A stretch of 64,000 nt of DNA, from assembly GCA_035523995.1 (NCBI GenBank), contig DATKPQ010000093.1:1-64000 (forward strand), in the 5' to 3' direction. The stretch's first letter is position 1. Each line of letters starts with the position of its first letter. The notes under the pieces were generated by a model. The model saw nothing but the letters and a program-made list of their open reading frames with translations, ran no database searches and was not told the DNA's origin. Below, piece after piece: positions 45,705-54,579 of this stretch. This stretch comes from JASHVB01 sp035523995. Its GTDB lineage: Bacteria; Pseudomonadota; Alphaproteobacteria; Acetobacterales; Acetobacteraceae. Made by a program: the position numbers and the translations under genes.

Positions 45705-47609
45705 CTAACCCTGGCAAGCTGTCTCTATCGGCCCCCGTACCGCATCCTGCTCCAGGCCAATGGCGCCCTCGAGCGGCCACACCTGCACCGAATGCGGATC
45801 GATGTCGAACCCGCATGTTTCGCCCAGCGGCACATCCGTATGGCCATCGAAAATCCGCACCCGCGCATCGCCCGCACGGATGGTGACCTGCCGTCCAACG
45901 CCCAATGAGGCAGCGCTCTCCACCCGGCCCCAGTACGGCCCATCCCCAGTGATCCGCGCGCGCGACGGGGAAAAACTCCAGCCGACATGTGTGCCCGTCG
46001 TCAAATCCGGCCCCGCCGTCGCCAGCAGCAGGCCGTCGCCGATCGCAATGTGGCAAGGGTCGGCGACCACGCCCTCGGCCACATTGTCGGCGCCCACCAG
46101 TCGCGCCACCGTTTCGTTCGCCGGGCGGCGGAACACGTCTGGTACCGCACCGCATTGCAATACGCGGCCCTCGGCCAGCACCAATACCTCGTCCGCCAGC
46201 AGTGCCGCTTCCAGCGGATCGTGCGTCACCAGGATGGTCGACTCGCCCAGTTCCGCCTGCAAGGCATGCAACTCCCGGCGCAATCGCGCGCGCAGCGGTG
46301 CGTCCAGCGCCGAGAACGGCTCGTCCAGCAGCAACAGCCCGGTGCGATGCGTCAGCGCGCGCGCCAACGCCACCCGCTGTTGCTGCCCCAACGATAGCTC
46401 AGCCGGGCGCCGTTGCTCCAGGCCGCGCAGTCCGAGACGTTCCACCCATGCCGCCGCAATCGCGGGATCGGCGCCCGCGGCAAAAAGCAATTGCTGCTGC
46501 ACCGTCAGGTGCGGGAACAATCCATAGTTCTGCGGCACGTACGCGATCCGCCGCGCCGCGGGCTCAACATGCGAAAGTTCGCGGCCATTCACCATCACGC
46601 TGCCGCTGCCGCAGGTTTCGATGCCGGCGATGAGCTTCAGGGTCATCGACTTGCCCGACCCGGACGGACCGAGGATCGCGAGCCGCCGTGCGCCTGGCGA
46701 CCAGGCAACATTCAGCCGAAACGCACCAAGCTGCTTCGCAAACCGAAAGCTGATATCCGCCGCGTCACGTCGCCGGTCCATCACCCCCGGGCCCGTCCGC
46801 GCCGCATATGGTTCAGGCGTTCGAGGTAACTCCGCATGCCAGGCCCGCCGCGTTCGGTGAGGCTTCGCAGCCAACTGACTCAGCCCCATGATGGCCAACG
46901 CCAGCACCAGCGTCGGCAGCAGAACCGGCAGCATCGCGGGCAGACCCTGCGAGCCGAACGCCACATAGGTATAAACCGGCAGCGAATACGGATGATACGC
47001 GACCATGACCGTCGCACCGAACTCGCCGAACGCGCGCAGCCAGGTCAACAACAGCCCGGACAGGATCGCCGGCCACGCAATCGGCACGCTGACACGGAAG
47101 AAAACATCGAGCGGCCGGCGCCCCAGCGTGGCGGCAACACCTTCCAGCATCGGATCGACCGCCGCGAACCCAGACCGTGCCGCGATGATCAGGAACGGCG
47201 CCGCGACGAAGACCTCGGCTACCACGACCCCGGAGAACGATTCCGTCAGCGCTCCGTTCAACAACCGGCCCAGTGGCGCCGCATACCCCACCAGAAACAG
47301 CAACAGCACGCCGCTGCTCAGCGGCGGCAGCGCCAGCGGAAGCTGCACGACGAAACCTAGCGCCGCCATGGCCCGCCCCGGCACGCGCGCCAGCAGATAA
47401 CCGAGCGGCACCCCACCCAACGCTATCAGCAGCGTCGCGACGCTGGCGCTCGCGATCGACACGGCGCAGGCGCTGAACAAGGCGCCGGCATCGACCGAGC
47501 TCCAATCGGCCAACACCACTTGCTCCGCACCGGCGAGCAGCGGAGCCAGCAGATACAGCGACAGGAGCCCGGCCAGCCACGGCAGCGGCGCAGGAAGCCG
47601 ACGCGTCAC
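45705..47609 (-). CDS. Fused molybdate/tungstate ABC permease-ATPase (ModB-ModC)
   Basis: 634 residues. Residues 1-255 are a ModB/WtpB-type permease (about six helices; EAA-like loop EGVAATLGRRPLDVFFRVSV and WLRAFGEFGATVMVAYHP). Residues about 285-520 are an ABC ATPase with Walker A GPSGSGKS near 316, signature LSLGQQQRVALARAL near 408, and Walker B LLLLDEPFSALDAP near 430. A C-terminal TOBE-like oxyanion domain follows. ModB and ModC are normally separate. Both halves look intact. The start overlaps the binding-protein gene by four bases, confirming one uptake system. Confidence 0.9.
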   Translation of the reverse strand: MTRRLPAPLPWLAGLLSLYLLAPLLAGAEQVVLADWSSVDAGALFSACAVSIASASVATLLIALGGVPLGYLLARVPGRAMAALGFVVQLPLALPPLSSGVLLLFLVGYAAPLGRLLNGALTESFSGVVVAEVFVAAPFLIIAARSGFAAVDPMLEGVAATLGRRPLDVFFRVSVPIAWPAILSGLLLTWLRAFGEFGATVMVAYHPYSLPVYTYVAFGSQGLPAMLPVLLPTLVLALAIMGLSQLAAKPHRTRRAWHAELPRTPEPYAARTGPGVMDRRRDAADISFRFAKQLGAFRLNVAWSPGARRLAILGPSGSGKSMTLKLIAGIETCGSGSVMVNGRELSHVEPAARRIAYVPQNYGLFPHLTVQQQLLFAAGADPAIAAAWVERLGLRGLEQRRPAELSLGQQQRVALARALTHRTGLLLLDEPFSALDAPLRARLRRELHALQAELGESTILVTHDPLEAALLADEVLVLAEGRVLQCGAVPDVFRRPANETVARLVGADNVAEGVVADPCHIAIGDGLLLATAGPDLTTGTHVGWSFSPSRARITGDGPYWGRVESAASLGVGRQVTIRAGDARVRIFDGHTDVPLGETCGFDIDPHSVQVWPLEGAIGLEQDAVRGPIETACQG

Positions 47610-48568
47610 TTGACCAGCGAGCGGACCATCGCAGGCGCCCCGCTACCGGACAGCGTCGGCTTACGCAGCTCCATCCCATGCTCCTTCATCATGCTCATCC
47701 CGACCGGGCCAAGCAGGAACGAGACAAAATCCTCCGCTCCCTTGGCATTCGGCGCATCGCGCAGGATGGTGATAGTATAGACGGCCATTGGCGTCATGGC
47801 CGGCGGCAGTTGCACTGCCGGAATCTTCGCATCCGACGTCTCGGTGGAATAGAAGAACCCGGCATCGAGCTGGCCCGACTGCAACTGCCCCACCAAAGTT
47901 TCCTCCGGCAGTACCTGCGCTGAATTCTCCGGCGCCCCCAGCACCTTTTGCTCCAGATCGGGAACCTTGTAGTAGGTGGCGGCTTTCTGCATCAGTTGCA
48001 CCGTGAGCTTGCCCTTCGGATCCAGCTTCGGATCGGTGCGGCCAAGCTTGATCCCCGGTTCCTGCAACACCTGGTACCACGGCTTGCTCTTGAAATCCGC
48101 GGCGAACTTGCTGCCCGCATTATAGCCGATCACCAGCGGCGATTGCGCGAAGGTGACGTACCAGCTCACCCAGTCGCCGTTCTTCGGCCCCATGAGGGCG
48201 TCATTCACGCTGGGAACAGCGCTGATGAACACGTCGCCGCGGCGCAACTTGCCCTTCACCTGGTTGGCCAGCAACATCGAGCCGCCGGCAAAGCCCTGGA
48301 ACGTGTTACCGGTTGTCTTGTTGAAGGCCGGGCCGATGCCATGCTCCATCAGGTTCACCAGCGAACCGGCATACAGCACGTTGACCGTTCCCGCAGCCAG
48401 GGCCGAGGGCACAGTGCCAAACCAGGCGGCAACACCCAGCGCCGAGCCAAGCATCGCCGTGAGTGCGGTCCTCCGCTGCATGACGAGTGCAAGTTCGCCG
48501 TCATGGCCGGACCATGATGGCATGGGTAGCTGCGTCATCGGCGCATGGGGTTTCCTGTTGGCCGGCAT
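47606..48568 (-). CDS. Molybdate/tungstate-binding protein (WtpA/ModA-like)
   Basis: 320 residues. The Tat-like signal (VMQRRTALTAMLGSALGVAA, cleavage after SALAA) is preceded by about 30 polar residues if the ATG at 48568 is used. That ATG has GGAG at seven bases, whereas the internal ATG at 48481 has no ribosome binding site. The mature domain begins VNVLYAGSLVNLMEHGIGPA, then GSMLLANQVKGKLRRGDVFI and AQSPLVIGYNAGSKF, typical of the tungstate/molybdate WtpA branch. It delivers oxyanion to the fused permease-ATPase encoded immediately downstream. Confidence 0.85.
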   Translation of the reverse strand: MPANRKPHAPMTQLPMPSWSGHDGELALVMQRRTALTAMLGSALGVAAWFGTVPSALAAGTVNVLYAGSLVNLMEHGIGPAFNKTTGNTFQGFAGGSMLLANQVKGKLRRGDVFISAVPSVNDALMGPKNGDWVSWYVTFAQSPLVIGYNAGSKFAADFKSKPWYQVLQEPGIKLGRTDPKLDPKGKLTVQLMQKAATYYKVPDLEQKVLGAPENSAQVLPEETLVGQLQSGQLDAGFFYSTETSDAKIPAVQLPPAMTPMAVYTITILRDAPNAKGAEDFVSFLLGPVGMSMMKEHGMELRKPTLSGSGAPAMVRSLVK

Positions 48569-48655
48569 AGCGTTTCTCCATCGTTATATCGGATTGTCGT
48601 CGCTGACGCTGGGAGGACTGGACGGGGTTTGGGACAACGGGTTCGGCGGCACCGC

Positions 48656-49636
48656 TCACGGCGGCACGGTGCGAACGCCGGCAAGGGCCGCGCGCAACTG
48701 GGCTGCGGTCAGCACGCGGCCATAGACCACCGCATTGAACGTGGCCGCGAGGGTCATCGGATCTCGCCCGCTCAGCCATGCCACGCCGAGCAAGCGGTTG
48801 ATCGACGGGGGCTCCTCGATCCAGCCGAACGGCAAGGCCGGCGCGACCAGCACGTGCCCAGCGTGCACGGCGCGCAGCGACTGCCACGGGGCGGACTGCG
48901 CCAATGTCACGCGCATCGCCGGATCCGAGAACACTAACACGTCGGGGTTCAGCGCGCGGATATCTTCCAGCGTGGCGGTGCGGAATGGACCTCGCCCGGC
49001 GGGCGCAACCACCTGCCAGCCGAGCCGCGTGAACACGCCCGCGACGTCGGTGCCAGGGGCGACCACGGTCAGGCCGTCGGGACCACGCGCACACAGCACG
49101 CGCGGGTGGTCTCCCGCCGGCAGCGGCAGGGCCAGCAGCGCGGCGGTGAAATCGGCCAGCACCGCGGCGCGCGCCTGGCGATGCAGGATGCCGCCGAGCG
49201 TGCGAAATGCCTGCGGGATCTGCGCCAGGGAACCGTCGAGCAAGATGGTGGGGATGCCGGTGCGCTGCTGGGTCGCTCGTGCCAGGTCAGCATAACGCGG
49301 CGAGACCGTGCCGTAATCGACAATCAGGTCGGGATGCAACGCCGCGACCGCGGCGCTGACATCGGCGCGACCGGTCAGGCGAGGCACCTCGGGCAACGCG
49401 GCGGCAGCGGGGGAAAGATCAGCCCGGGCTTCCGGCGACACCGGCATGGGCCAACCCAGCATCAGGTCGGGGGCCAAGGCCGCCAACAACACCGCGGCGG
49501 GCGGCCCCGCGGGCAAGACGCGCGCAATGTGGTCCGGCACCTGCACGTGCCGGCCGGTGGCATCGACAATATCCGCGGCACGCGCGGCGCCGGACAAGCA
49601 CAGCACGAGCACGGCCAGGAACGCGCGGCGCAGCAT
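48656..49636 (-). CDS. BtuF/FecB-like ABC substrate-binding protein
   Basis: 326 residues: signal MLRRAFLAVLVLCLSGAARA, then a Fe-siderophore/cobalamin-type binding fold (IVDATGRHVQVPDHIARVLP, LHPDLIVDYGTVSP and the C-terminal lobe LNPDVLVFSDPAMRVT). No permease or ATPase of the BtuCD type is adjacent. It is on the same strand upstream of the molybdate/tungstate set, 87 bases away, and could be co-transcribed. Possible ligands are a corrinoid, haem, siderophore or metal-oxyanion complex. AGGAGGGGTG precedes the start. Confidence 0.82.
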   Translation of the reverse strand: MLRRAFLAVLVLCLSGAARAADIVDATGRHVQVPDHIARVLPAGPPAAVLLAALAPDLMLGWPMPVSPEARADLSPAAAALPEVPRLTGRADVSAAVAALHPDLIVDYGTVSPRYADLARATQQRTGIPTILLDGSLAQIPQAFRTLGGILHRQARAAVLADFTAALLALPLPAGDHPRVLCARGPDGLTVVAPGTDVAGVFTRLGWQVVAPAGRGPFRTATLEDIRALNPDVLVFSDPAMRVTLAQSAPWQSLRAVHAGHVLVAPALPFGWIEEPPSINRLLGVAWLSGRDPMTLAATFNAVVYGRVLTAAQLRAALAGVRTVPP

Positions 49637-49866
49637 CACCCCTCCTGCGGCAACGGTATAGGCGGATGGATATAGCGACAAGGGGTGAACCAGGATTCGG
49701 CGCGCGAGCCCCGCTGCGCCCGTCGGCGGGAAGGTGCCCGGGCTACGGCACCGGATTGGGCGTGCGCATCGCAAAAGCGCCGGTTCGTGCCGGGCTTTGC
49801 ATCCAGGCCGAGGTCCTGCCTGGCAGACGCTCGCTAAGCCACCGCATGACCTGATCCGCGCGAACT

Positions 49867-50235
49867 TTATTGCGCCGTGCCTGCTGTTCCCCCACCAAGC
49901 TCTTCCAGCCGCGCTTTCAGCGCCATGCGGTCGAGCGAGGCAAAGGGCAAGCTGATGAAGATTTTGATCCGGCGTACCAGACTGCCATAGAGTTCGTTGA
50001 GCAAGAGAGCACGATCCCTCTCGCTGCCGTTGAACGTATTCGGATCGGGCAGCGGCCACAGGGCGGTGAGCGCTGTGTTCCCAAGCTCCGGAGGCGCTTT
50101 GTCTTCAGCGCTGTCCGACAGAGCGATGACGAAATCCATCTGTGACGTATCGGGCCCGCAGAACCGCTCCCAGGACTTGCTGGACAATTTGGAAGTGTCA
50201 TGGCCGAAGCGTTGGAGCAATTCGATCACGCCGGG
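49867..50235 (-). pseudogene. Arsenate reductase (ArsC, LMW-phosphatase type), C-terminal fragment
   Basis: The reverse frame reads GVIELLQRFGHDTSKLSSKS, then MDFVIALSDSAEDKAPPELG, TALWPLPDP and ISLPFASLDRMALKARLEEL, the last three quarters of a low-molecular-weight-phosphatase-like ArsC. The CysX5Arg catalytic loop is not here; it lies 1.1 kb away at 51380-51475. The fragment begins exactly where an IS1-like terminal sequence starts (50236). Sequence after the break still looks conserved. Confidence 0.7.
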
Positions 50236-50774
50236 GGTAGTGTCCTAATTTGACCGGCACTTTGCGTGAAGCCGGAACATTGTCCTATACCTCATGCGGT
50301 CACCCGGTCCACCAGTTCTTCCAGCAACCATAGATGCCGGCTCACGCCAGCTTCCATGGCCGGCGAGCATTCGATGGTCGAGTGCAGACGCACGAAGTTG
50401 TAGTGCGCGAAGTGCAGCGCAACCGCCGCCTTGTGGTTTTCCAGCTTCTTCGAGAAGGCGTTGGTCAACCGCGTCAGGCGACGGATCGCCATACGCATGG
50501 TCAAGTTCTGCCTCTCGATCAGGCTGGTCGAAATATGGTCCTTGTCGGGACGCCCGGCGATGACGCTCTTCTCCGAGCGCACGACATGCGGCGGGCTGTA
50601 ACGGCCAGGGCCGATTGGATCGGCTTCGTAAAATTTTACCGCCTGCCCGTAATCGACATCGGCGCCGAAGGCTTCCTCGGTCGCCTCGACGTAGGCCGCG
50701 AGGGCATCGGACGATAGCTGGACCCGGTTGGTCAGCCGTTCCGCCAGATCGCGCATGAAGGCGGTTGACGCCAT
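50236..50774 (-). mobile_element. Truncated IS1-like element
   Basis: One end is at GGTAGTGTCCTAATTTGACC (50236), where arsC breaks off. The other end is lost: the transposase stops abruptly at 50774 and AAA-ATPase sequence begins. The matching inverted repeat was not found, so the element cannot move. Confidence 0.65.
50294..50774 (-). pseudogene. IS1-family-like transposase, C-terminal 60%
   Basis: 160 residues: FGADVDYGQAVKFYEADPIG, then ERQNLTMRMAIRRLTRLTNA, FSKKLENHKAAVALHFAHYN and SPAMEAGVSRHLWLLEELVD. This matches the catalytic half of IS1-like DDE transposases common in alphaproteobacteria. The N-terminal DNA-binding part and first catalytic Asp are missing. The opening ATG is probably not the original start. 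Confidence 0.75.
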
Positions 50775-50780
50775 CGGCTA

Positions 50781-51365
50781 TTGCCGTTTATCAGGGAAGC
50801 AGACTTCGGCATCTCCGATGTGCAGGTAGCGTCGCAACCACTCAATGCCCAGATAATTGCCGCGATCCAGGATCCGCTGCCTTTGATCTATCAAGATGCA
50901 CCAAATGCACCACCGAAGGTGGCAAAGGTAACATTCTCGCATACCGCGCAGAAGTCGCAATTACACATAGACCTGGACATGATGGAAGAGTCTGGCGGCA
51001 CGCAAGTTCTGTTCCGAACCGGGGGGGCGTGGTTGAACGTCTTAAAGAACGGCGAAGTCTTATTAGTTGACGAGATTGATATTAGCCTTCATCCGCTACT
51101 TGTAAGGTTTCTGATCGATAGGTTCCATTCGCCGACTTACAATCGGCAGAATGCGCAACTCGTATTTACCACCCACAATACTTCGATATTGACGAAGGAG
51201 ATGTTCCGGCGCGATCAGATATGGTTTGTTGAGAAGAGTTCGGACGGATCATCTAAGCTGTATCCGCTTTCGGACTTTAGCCCACGCAAAGAGGAAGACT
51301 TTCAGCGATGCTACATGCGAGGGCGATACGGTGCTCTTCCTATCCTTGAGGACTTGGATCAGTAA
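50781..51365 (+). pseudogene. AAA15-family ATPase (COG1106-like), C-terminal half
   Basis: 194 residues readable in one frame, ending at a normal stop. Walker B is VLLVDEIDISLHPLLVRFLI near residues 96-115, followed by QLVFTTHNTSILTKEMFRRD (H-loop), QIWFVEKSSDGSSKLYPLSD and YMRGRYGALPILEDLDQ. These are the C-terminal hallmarks of ABC/SMC-like AAA15 ATPases (RloA/AbiL-like) often found in defence loci. The Walker A half is gone, cut off at the IS1 junction. The GC content here is visibly lower than in neighbours, consistent with acquired DNA. It is not functional as it stands. Confidence 0.7.
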
Positions 51366-51379
51366 TGTCGGGCTTTCAG

Positions 51380-51475
51380 AGAAGGCGTGGAACCGCCCTT
51401 GGCCGATCTTGTCCAGAATGGCCTCGGCCATGATCGAACGCGCCGAGTTCCGTGTGCACAGGAACAAGACGACCG
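51380..51475 (-). pseudogene. Arsenate reductase (ArsC) N-terminal fragment
   Basis: The reverse frame reads VVLFLCTRNSARSIMAEAIL followed by DKIGQGRFHAFS, with the phosphatase-loop CTRNSAR (usual form C-x5-R). It continues the gene whose C-terminal part is at 49867-50235. After HAFS the sequence changes to the end of the AAA15 fragment. Its own start codon seems lost at the junction with the methyltransferase gene. Confidence 0.7.
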
Positions 51476-51479
51476 GTTG

Positions 51480-51851
51480 ATGCCCTGGCCGTTCATCCCA
51501 ACCTCTGTCCCCACAGGCTGGCTGGGAGCGGTCGTGTTTGTCCTTGCGATGGCACTGAGCGCGTGGGCGTTCGCCACCATGACCCGGGCGGGCTCAAATG
51601 TGCCCACCAACCTTCCGACGACGACCATCGTCGACACCGGCCCCTACCGGTTCACGTGTAACCCTATCTACCTGGGAATGATGTTGGGTCTTGCCGGCGA
51701 AGCCATGGTTTTCAACAGTGTGTGGCCGTTGCTCACGCTGGTGCCCTTTGCCTTGGTCATCCACTACGGCGTCGTCGCTCGCGAAGAAGCATATCTCCAA
51801 CGAAAGTTCGGCAATGACTATAGCCGCTACCGTGCGTACGTGCGGCGATGA
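51480..51851 (+). CDS. Isoprenylcysteine methyltransferase-like membrane protein, 5'-truncated
   Basis: 123 residues from ATG 51480 of the ICMT/phospholipid methyltransferase family: TGWLGAVVFVLAMALSAWAF and LVPFALVIHYGVVAREEAYL helices, with the methyl-donor motif RFTCNPIYLGMMLGLAGEA and the C-terminal EEAYLQRKFGNDYSRYRAYV. Family members usually have about 30-40 more residues with another helix at the N-terminus. Here the upstream DNA is the antisense of arsC, so the 5' end was replaced. It may still be expressed from the new ATG, or be dead. Confidence 0.6.
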   Translation: MPWPFIPTSVPTGWLGAVVFVLAMALSAWAFATMTRAGSNVPTNLPTTTIVDTGPYRFTCNPIYLGMMLGLAGEAMVFNSVWPLLTLVPFALVIHYGVVAREEAYLQRKFGNDYSRYRAYVRR

Positions 51852-52052
51852 CTATAATCGGCGCCAATGAGGTGCCACGAATCCGATTTCGGTCATCAGA
51901 GCGGGCGTGGCGACCCGTGCCGATCCACCATGGATTCTGCATCCACAAATACCTGGTGCATTTTGTAGCCTGTTGACCTGACTTCACCCATGACGGCCGA
52001 GGGCCGCCAAGACGCCCGCGATGCACAACCGCACCCTGTGAGCTGTAGGTCC

Positions 52053-53099
52053 CTACCCCTGCGTAGGCAGCGGGTCCCCGTCCCCCCGCATCTCCTCCAC
52101 CACCTCCGCCTCGATTGCGTCCAACAGCCGCGCCGGGAAATGCCGCGGCACGCGCTGCGCGATGAACACCAGCCGCGTGGAGCGATCCGCTGACGGCCAG
52201 CGGGGGAGAAAATCCGGCGGCGCAAATACGTGCTGCACGCCATGGATTACCGCCGGCTGCCCCGGCATCTCGGCCACATTCACCAATCCCTTCAGCCGCA
52301 GCAGCCGAGCCCCGCAATGCTCGGCCAGCGCCTGCAGCATCAATGCCAGTGCGAGCGCCGGCACTGGCCGTTGCCGCTGCAGGGCAAATGTTGTCACGCC
52401 ATCACTGTGCACCGCCTGCGAGACGGCCCCGCGCGTGCCAACCCGGAACGGACTACGCCCCACCTCGAACGGCAGACCGGCCAGCCGTTCGGCTCGCGCC
52501 TCCGCATCGCCACCCCCAAACAGCCACCCCGGCACCAGATCGCCTGTCGCCGCCAAAGGCGCGGCCGGATTCAGCCCCGCCAGACGCGCCCGCAAACTCT
52601 CCGCTGCCCCCGCCAGATCGGTCTTGCTCAGCGCCAGCCTATCCGCCAAAGCCGCCTGGCGCCGCGCCTCCGGATGGCGGTCCAGCGTTGCTTCCCCCAG
52701 CACCGCGTCCACCACCGTCAGCACGCTGTCCAGCCGGTATCCCGCCGCCACGTCAGCATCCGTCATCAGCGCGTGCAGGATCGGCGCCGGGTCCGCCAGC
52801 CCGGAGGTTTCTACCAGCGCCCGATCGAAGGCGATCTCCCCCGCCTCCGCCCGTCCTCGCAGCTCGAGCAGTGTCGCCACCAAATCGCTGCGCACAGCGC
52901 AGCACAGGCACCCCGTGGTCAGCGCCAGCAGCGTCTCGTCGCTGGACGCGATCAACTCATGGTCCAGTCCGATCTCGCCGAACTCGTTCACGATCACCGC
53001 CGTGCGCGCAAACCCGGGATCGCGCAGCACGCGCCCGATCAGCGTGGTCTTGCCGCTGCCAAGGAATCCTGTGACAACCGAAACCGGCCGCATGATCAT
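52053..53099 (-). CDS. CobW/COG0523-family GTPase (metal chaperone)
   Basis: 348 residues of G3E GTPase. Walker A GFLGSGKTT (11-19), Mg site VNEFGEIGLDHELI, the metal-binding GCLCC at 63-67, and a C-terminal CobW_C domain (FALQRQRPVPALALALML and RLVFIAQRVPRHFPARLLDA). The group inserts Zn, Co or other metals into target enzymes. No target is obvious next door. It is divergent from the PPOX-like gene with only 27 bases between starts, so the promoters must overlap. Start 53099 (MIMRPVS) or 53093 are both possible. Confidence 0.9.
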   Translation of the reverse strand: MIMRPVSVVTGFLGSGKTTLIGRVLRDPGFARTAVIVNEFGEIGLDHELIASSDETLLALTTGCLCCAVRSDLVATLLELRGRAEAGEIAFDRALVETSGLADPAPILHALMTDADVAAGYRLDSVLTVVDAVLGEATLDRHPEARRQAALADRLALSKTDLAGAAESLRARLAGLNPAAPLAATGDLVPGWLFGGGDAEARAERLAGLPFEVGRSPFRVGTRGAVSQAVHSDGVTTFALQRQRPVPALALALMLQALAEHCGARLLRLKGLVNVAEMPGQPAVIHGVQHVFAPPDFLPRWPSADRSTRLVFIAQRVPRHFPARLLDAIEAEVVEEMRGDGDPLPTQG

Positions 53100-53126
53100 G
53101 CGTCCCCCTCTAGCAGGAGCCAGCAC

Positions 53127-53771
53127 ATGGACGCGATGCCGGTGAACACCCTGCCGGACGACCACATCATCCGCGACGAGGCGACGCTCGCCGCGCTCTA
53201 TGGCGAGCCTTCCCCCGGCGCCATCGCCAAGGAAGTGGACTACGTCCATCCCCACTACGCTGCCATGATCGCGGCCTCGCCTTTCATGGTGCTGGCAACC
53301 TCCGGTCCCGGCGGCCTGGATGCCTCGCCGCGCGGCGACCCCGCCGGCTTCGTGCATGTCGAGAACGACCGCACCCTGCTCATCCCGGACCGCCGCGGCA
53401 ACAACCGCACCGACAGCCTGCGCAACATCATCAACGATCCCCGCGTCGCGCTCCTGTTCCTTATCCCCGGTGTCGGCGAAACGCTCCGCGTGAACGGCCG
53501 CGCCAGCATCTCGATCGCCCCCGACCTTCTCGCCCGCTTCGAATTCCGCGGTGCGCTGCCGCGCTCGGTGATCGTGGTGGCGGTGGAGAGCGTCTATTTC
53601 CAATGCCCCAAGGCGCTGGTGCGCTCCGAGTTGTGGAACCCGGACAAGCACATCCCCCGCAAGTCGCTCCCCAGCACCGGCACGATCATCGGCGACATCA
53701 CCGCCGGCAAACTCGGCGGCGAGCAATACGACCGGGAATACCCGGACCGTCTGCGCAAGACGCTCTACTGA
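53127..53771 (+). CDS. Pyridoxamine 5'-phosphate oxidase-family FMN-binding protein
   Basis: 214 residues with the split-barrel FMN fold: PFMVLATSGPGGLDASPRGD, then LLIPDRRGNNRTDSLRNIIN and LLFLIPGVGETLRVNGRASI. This is the MSMEG_1061-like branch of the PPOX superfamily, whose substrates are mostly unknown. AGGAG precedes the start at 53127. The next gene (SIMPL) follows after 21 bases, probably co-transcribed. Confidence 0.88.
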   Translation: MDAMPVNTLPDDHIIRDEATLAALYGEPSPGAIAKEVDYVHPHYAAMIAASPFMVLATSGPGGLDASPRGDPAGFVHVENDRTLLIPDRRGNNRTDSLRNIINDPRVALLFLIPGVGETLRVNGRASISIAPDLLARFEFRGALPRSVIVVAVESVYFQCPKALVRSELWNPDKHIPRKSLPSTGTIIGDITAGKLGGEQYDREYPDRLRKTLY

Positions 53772-53792
53772 CCGCCGAACGAGCCTTACCCC

Positions 53793-54482
53793 ATGCGCTG
53801 TCTGATTGCCGCGGTGGCCCTGATCTGCGCCCCCCTCGCCTGCGCGGCCGCCGCCCAGGCCGAGACGCTGCTGCATCTCTCGGACACCGAAACCGTCACC
53901 GTCGCACCCGACGAACTGTCGGCGGCACTGCGCGTCGAGGTCACCAGCGCCAACCCCGCCGACGCGCAGCAACGGGTCAACGTCGCCATGGCCCACGCCC
54001 TGGCGGAAGCCCGCAAGGTCCCCGGCGTCACCATCAGCACCGGCGCCTATTCTGTCTGGCACGTCGACCCCACCCCGCAGGACCGCACGGAACGCTGGCA
54101 GGCCAACCAGACGCTGAACCTCACCAGCCGCGACGGCCCGACCTTGCTCACCCTGGTCGGCGTCCTGCAGCACAGCGGCCTGGCCATCGAATCCCTGGAC
54201 TGGCGCCTGTCGCGCGCAGCGGAAAGAAAAGCCCATGACGAGGCACTGCACGCCGCCATATCAGCGCTGCGCGGCAAGGTGGCCCAGGCCGCCGGCTTGC
54301 TCGACCTGCGATTCGATTCGTTCAAGCAGGTGACGCTCGGCCAGTCCGCGCCGCCGCCGCTGCCGCGTTTCGCCCCTGCGATGGTGATGGCAACAGCCGC
54401 GGCCGTGCCCCCCAGCGCGGTCGCCGCCAACGTGCCGGTCAGCGCCACGGTCGAGGCCGACGCCGTCCTGGTGCCGAAATAG
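53793..54482 (+). CDS. SIMPL/DUF541 periplasmic protein
   Basis: 229 residues. The signal peptide RCLIAAVALICAPLACAAAA is followed by a SIMPL domain (LLHLSDTETVTVAPDELSAA, then VPGVTISTGAYSVWHV and DWRLSRAAERKAHDEALHAA). SIMPL proteins are small exported BP26/OMP28-like proteins that oligomerise; several are linked to oxidative stress resistance. The C-terminal 40 residues are Ala/Val/Pro-rich. Confidence 0.85.
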   Translation: MRCLIAAVALICAPLACAAAAQAETLLHLSDTETVTVAPDELSAALRVEVTSANPADAQQRVNVAMAHALAEARKVPGVTISTGAYSVWHVDPTPQDRTERWQANQTLNLTSRDGPTLLTLVGVLQHSGLAIESLDWRLSRAAERKAHDEALHAAISALRGKVAQAAGLLDLRFDSFKQVTLGQSAPPPLPRFAPAMVMATAAAVPPSAVAANVPVSATVEADAVLVPK

Positions 54483-54579
54483 CCTGGGCCGCGTCAGCCG
54501 CGCGGCTGCCGTTTCCGCGACCGGTTGGCCTTGCGTCGCGACCCTCGGTTGCGCATCTTTCTGAAACCTGGGAGAGATC

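Noticed and set aside
49700..49860. Possible cobalamin riboswitch upstream of the BtuF-like gene, with a B12-box-like GAGGTCCTGCCTGGC.
   Set aside because: The box-like sequence is on the wrong strand for that gene, and the other conserved blocks of the aptamer are not seen. It is better explained as a simple CCAGGC/GCCTGG hairpin.
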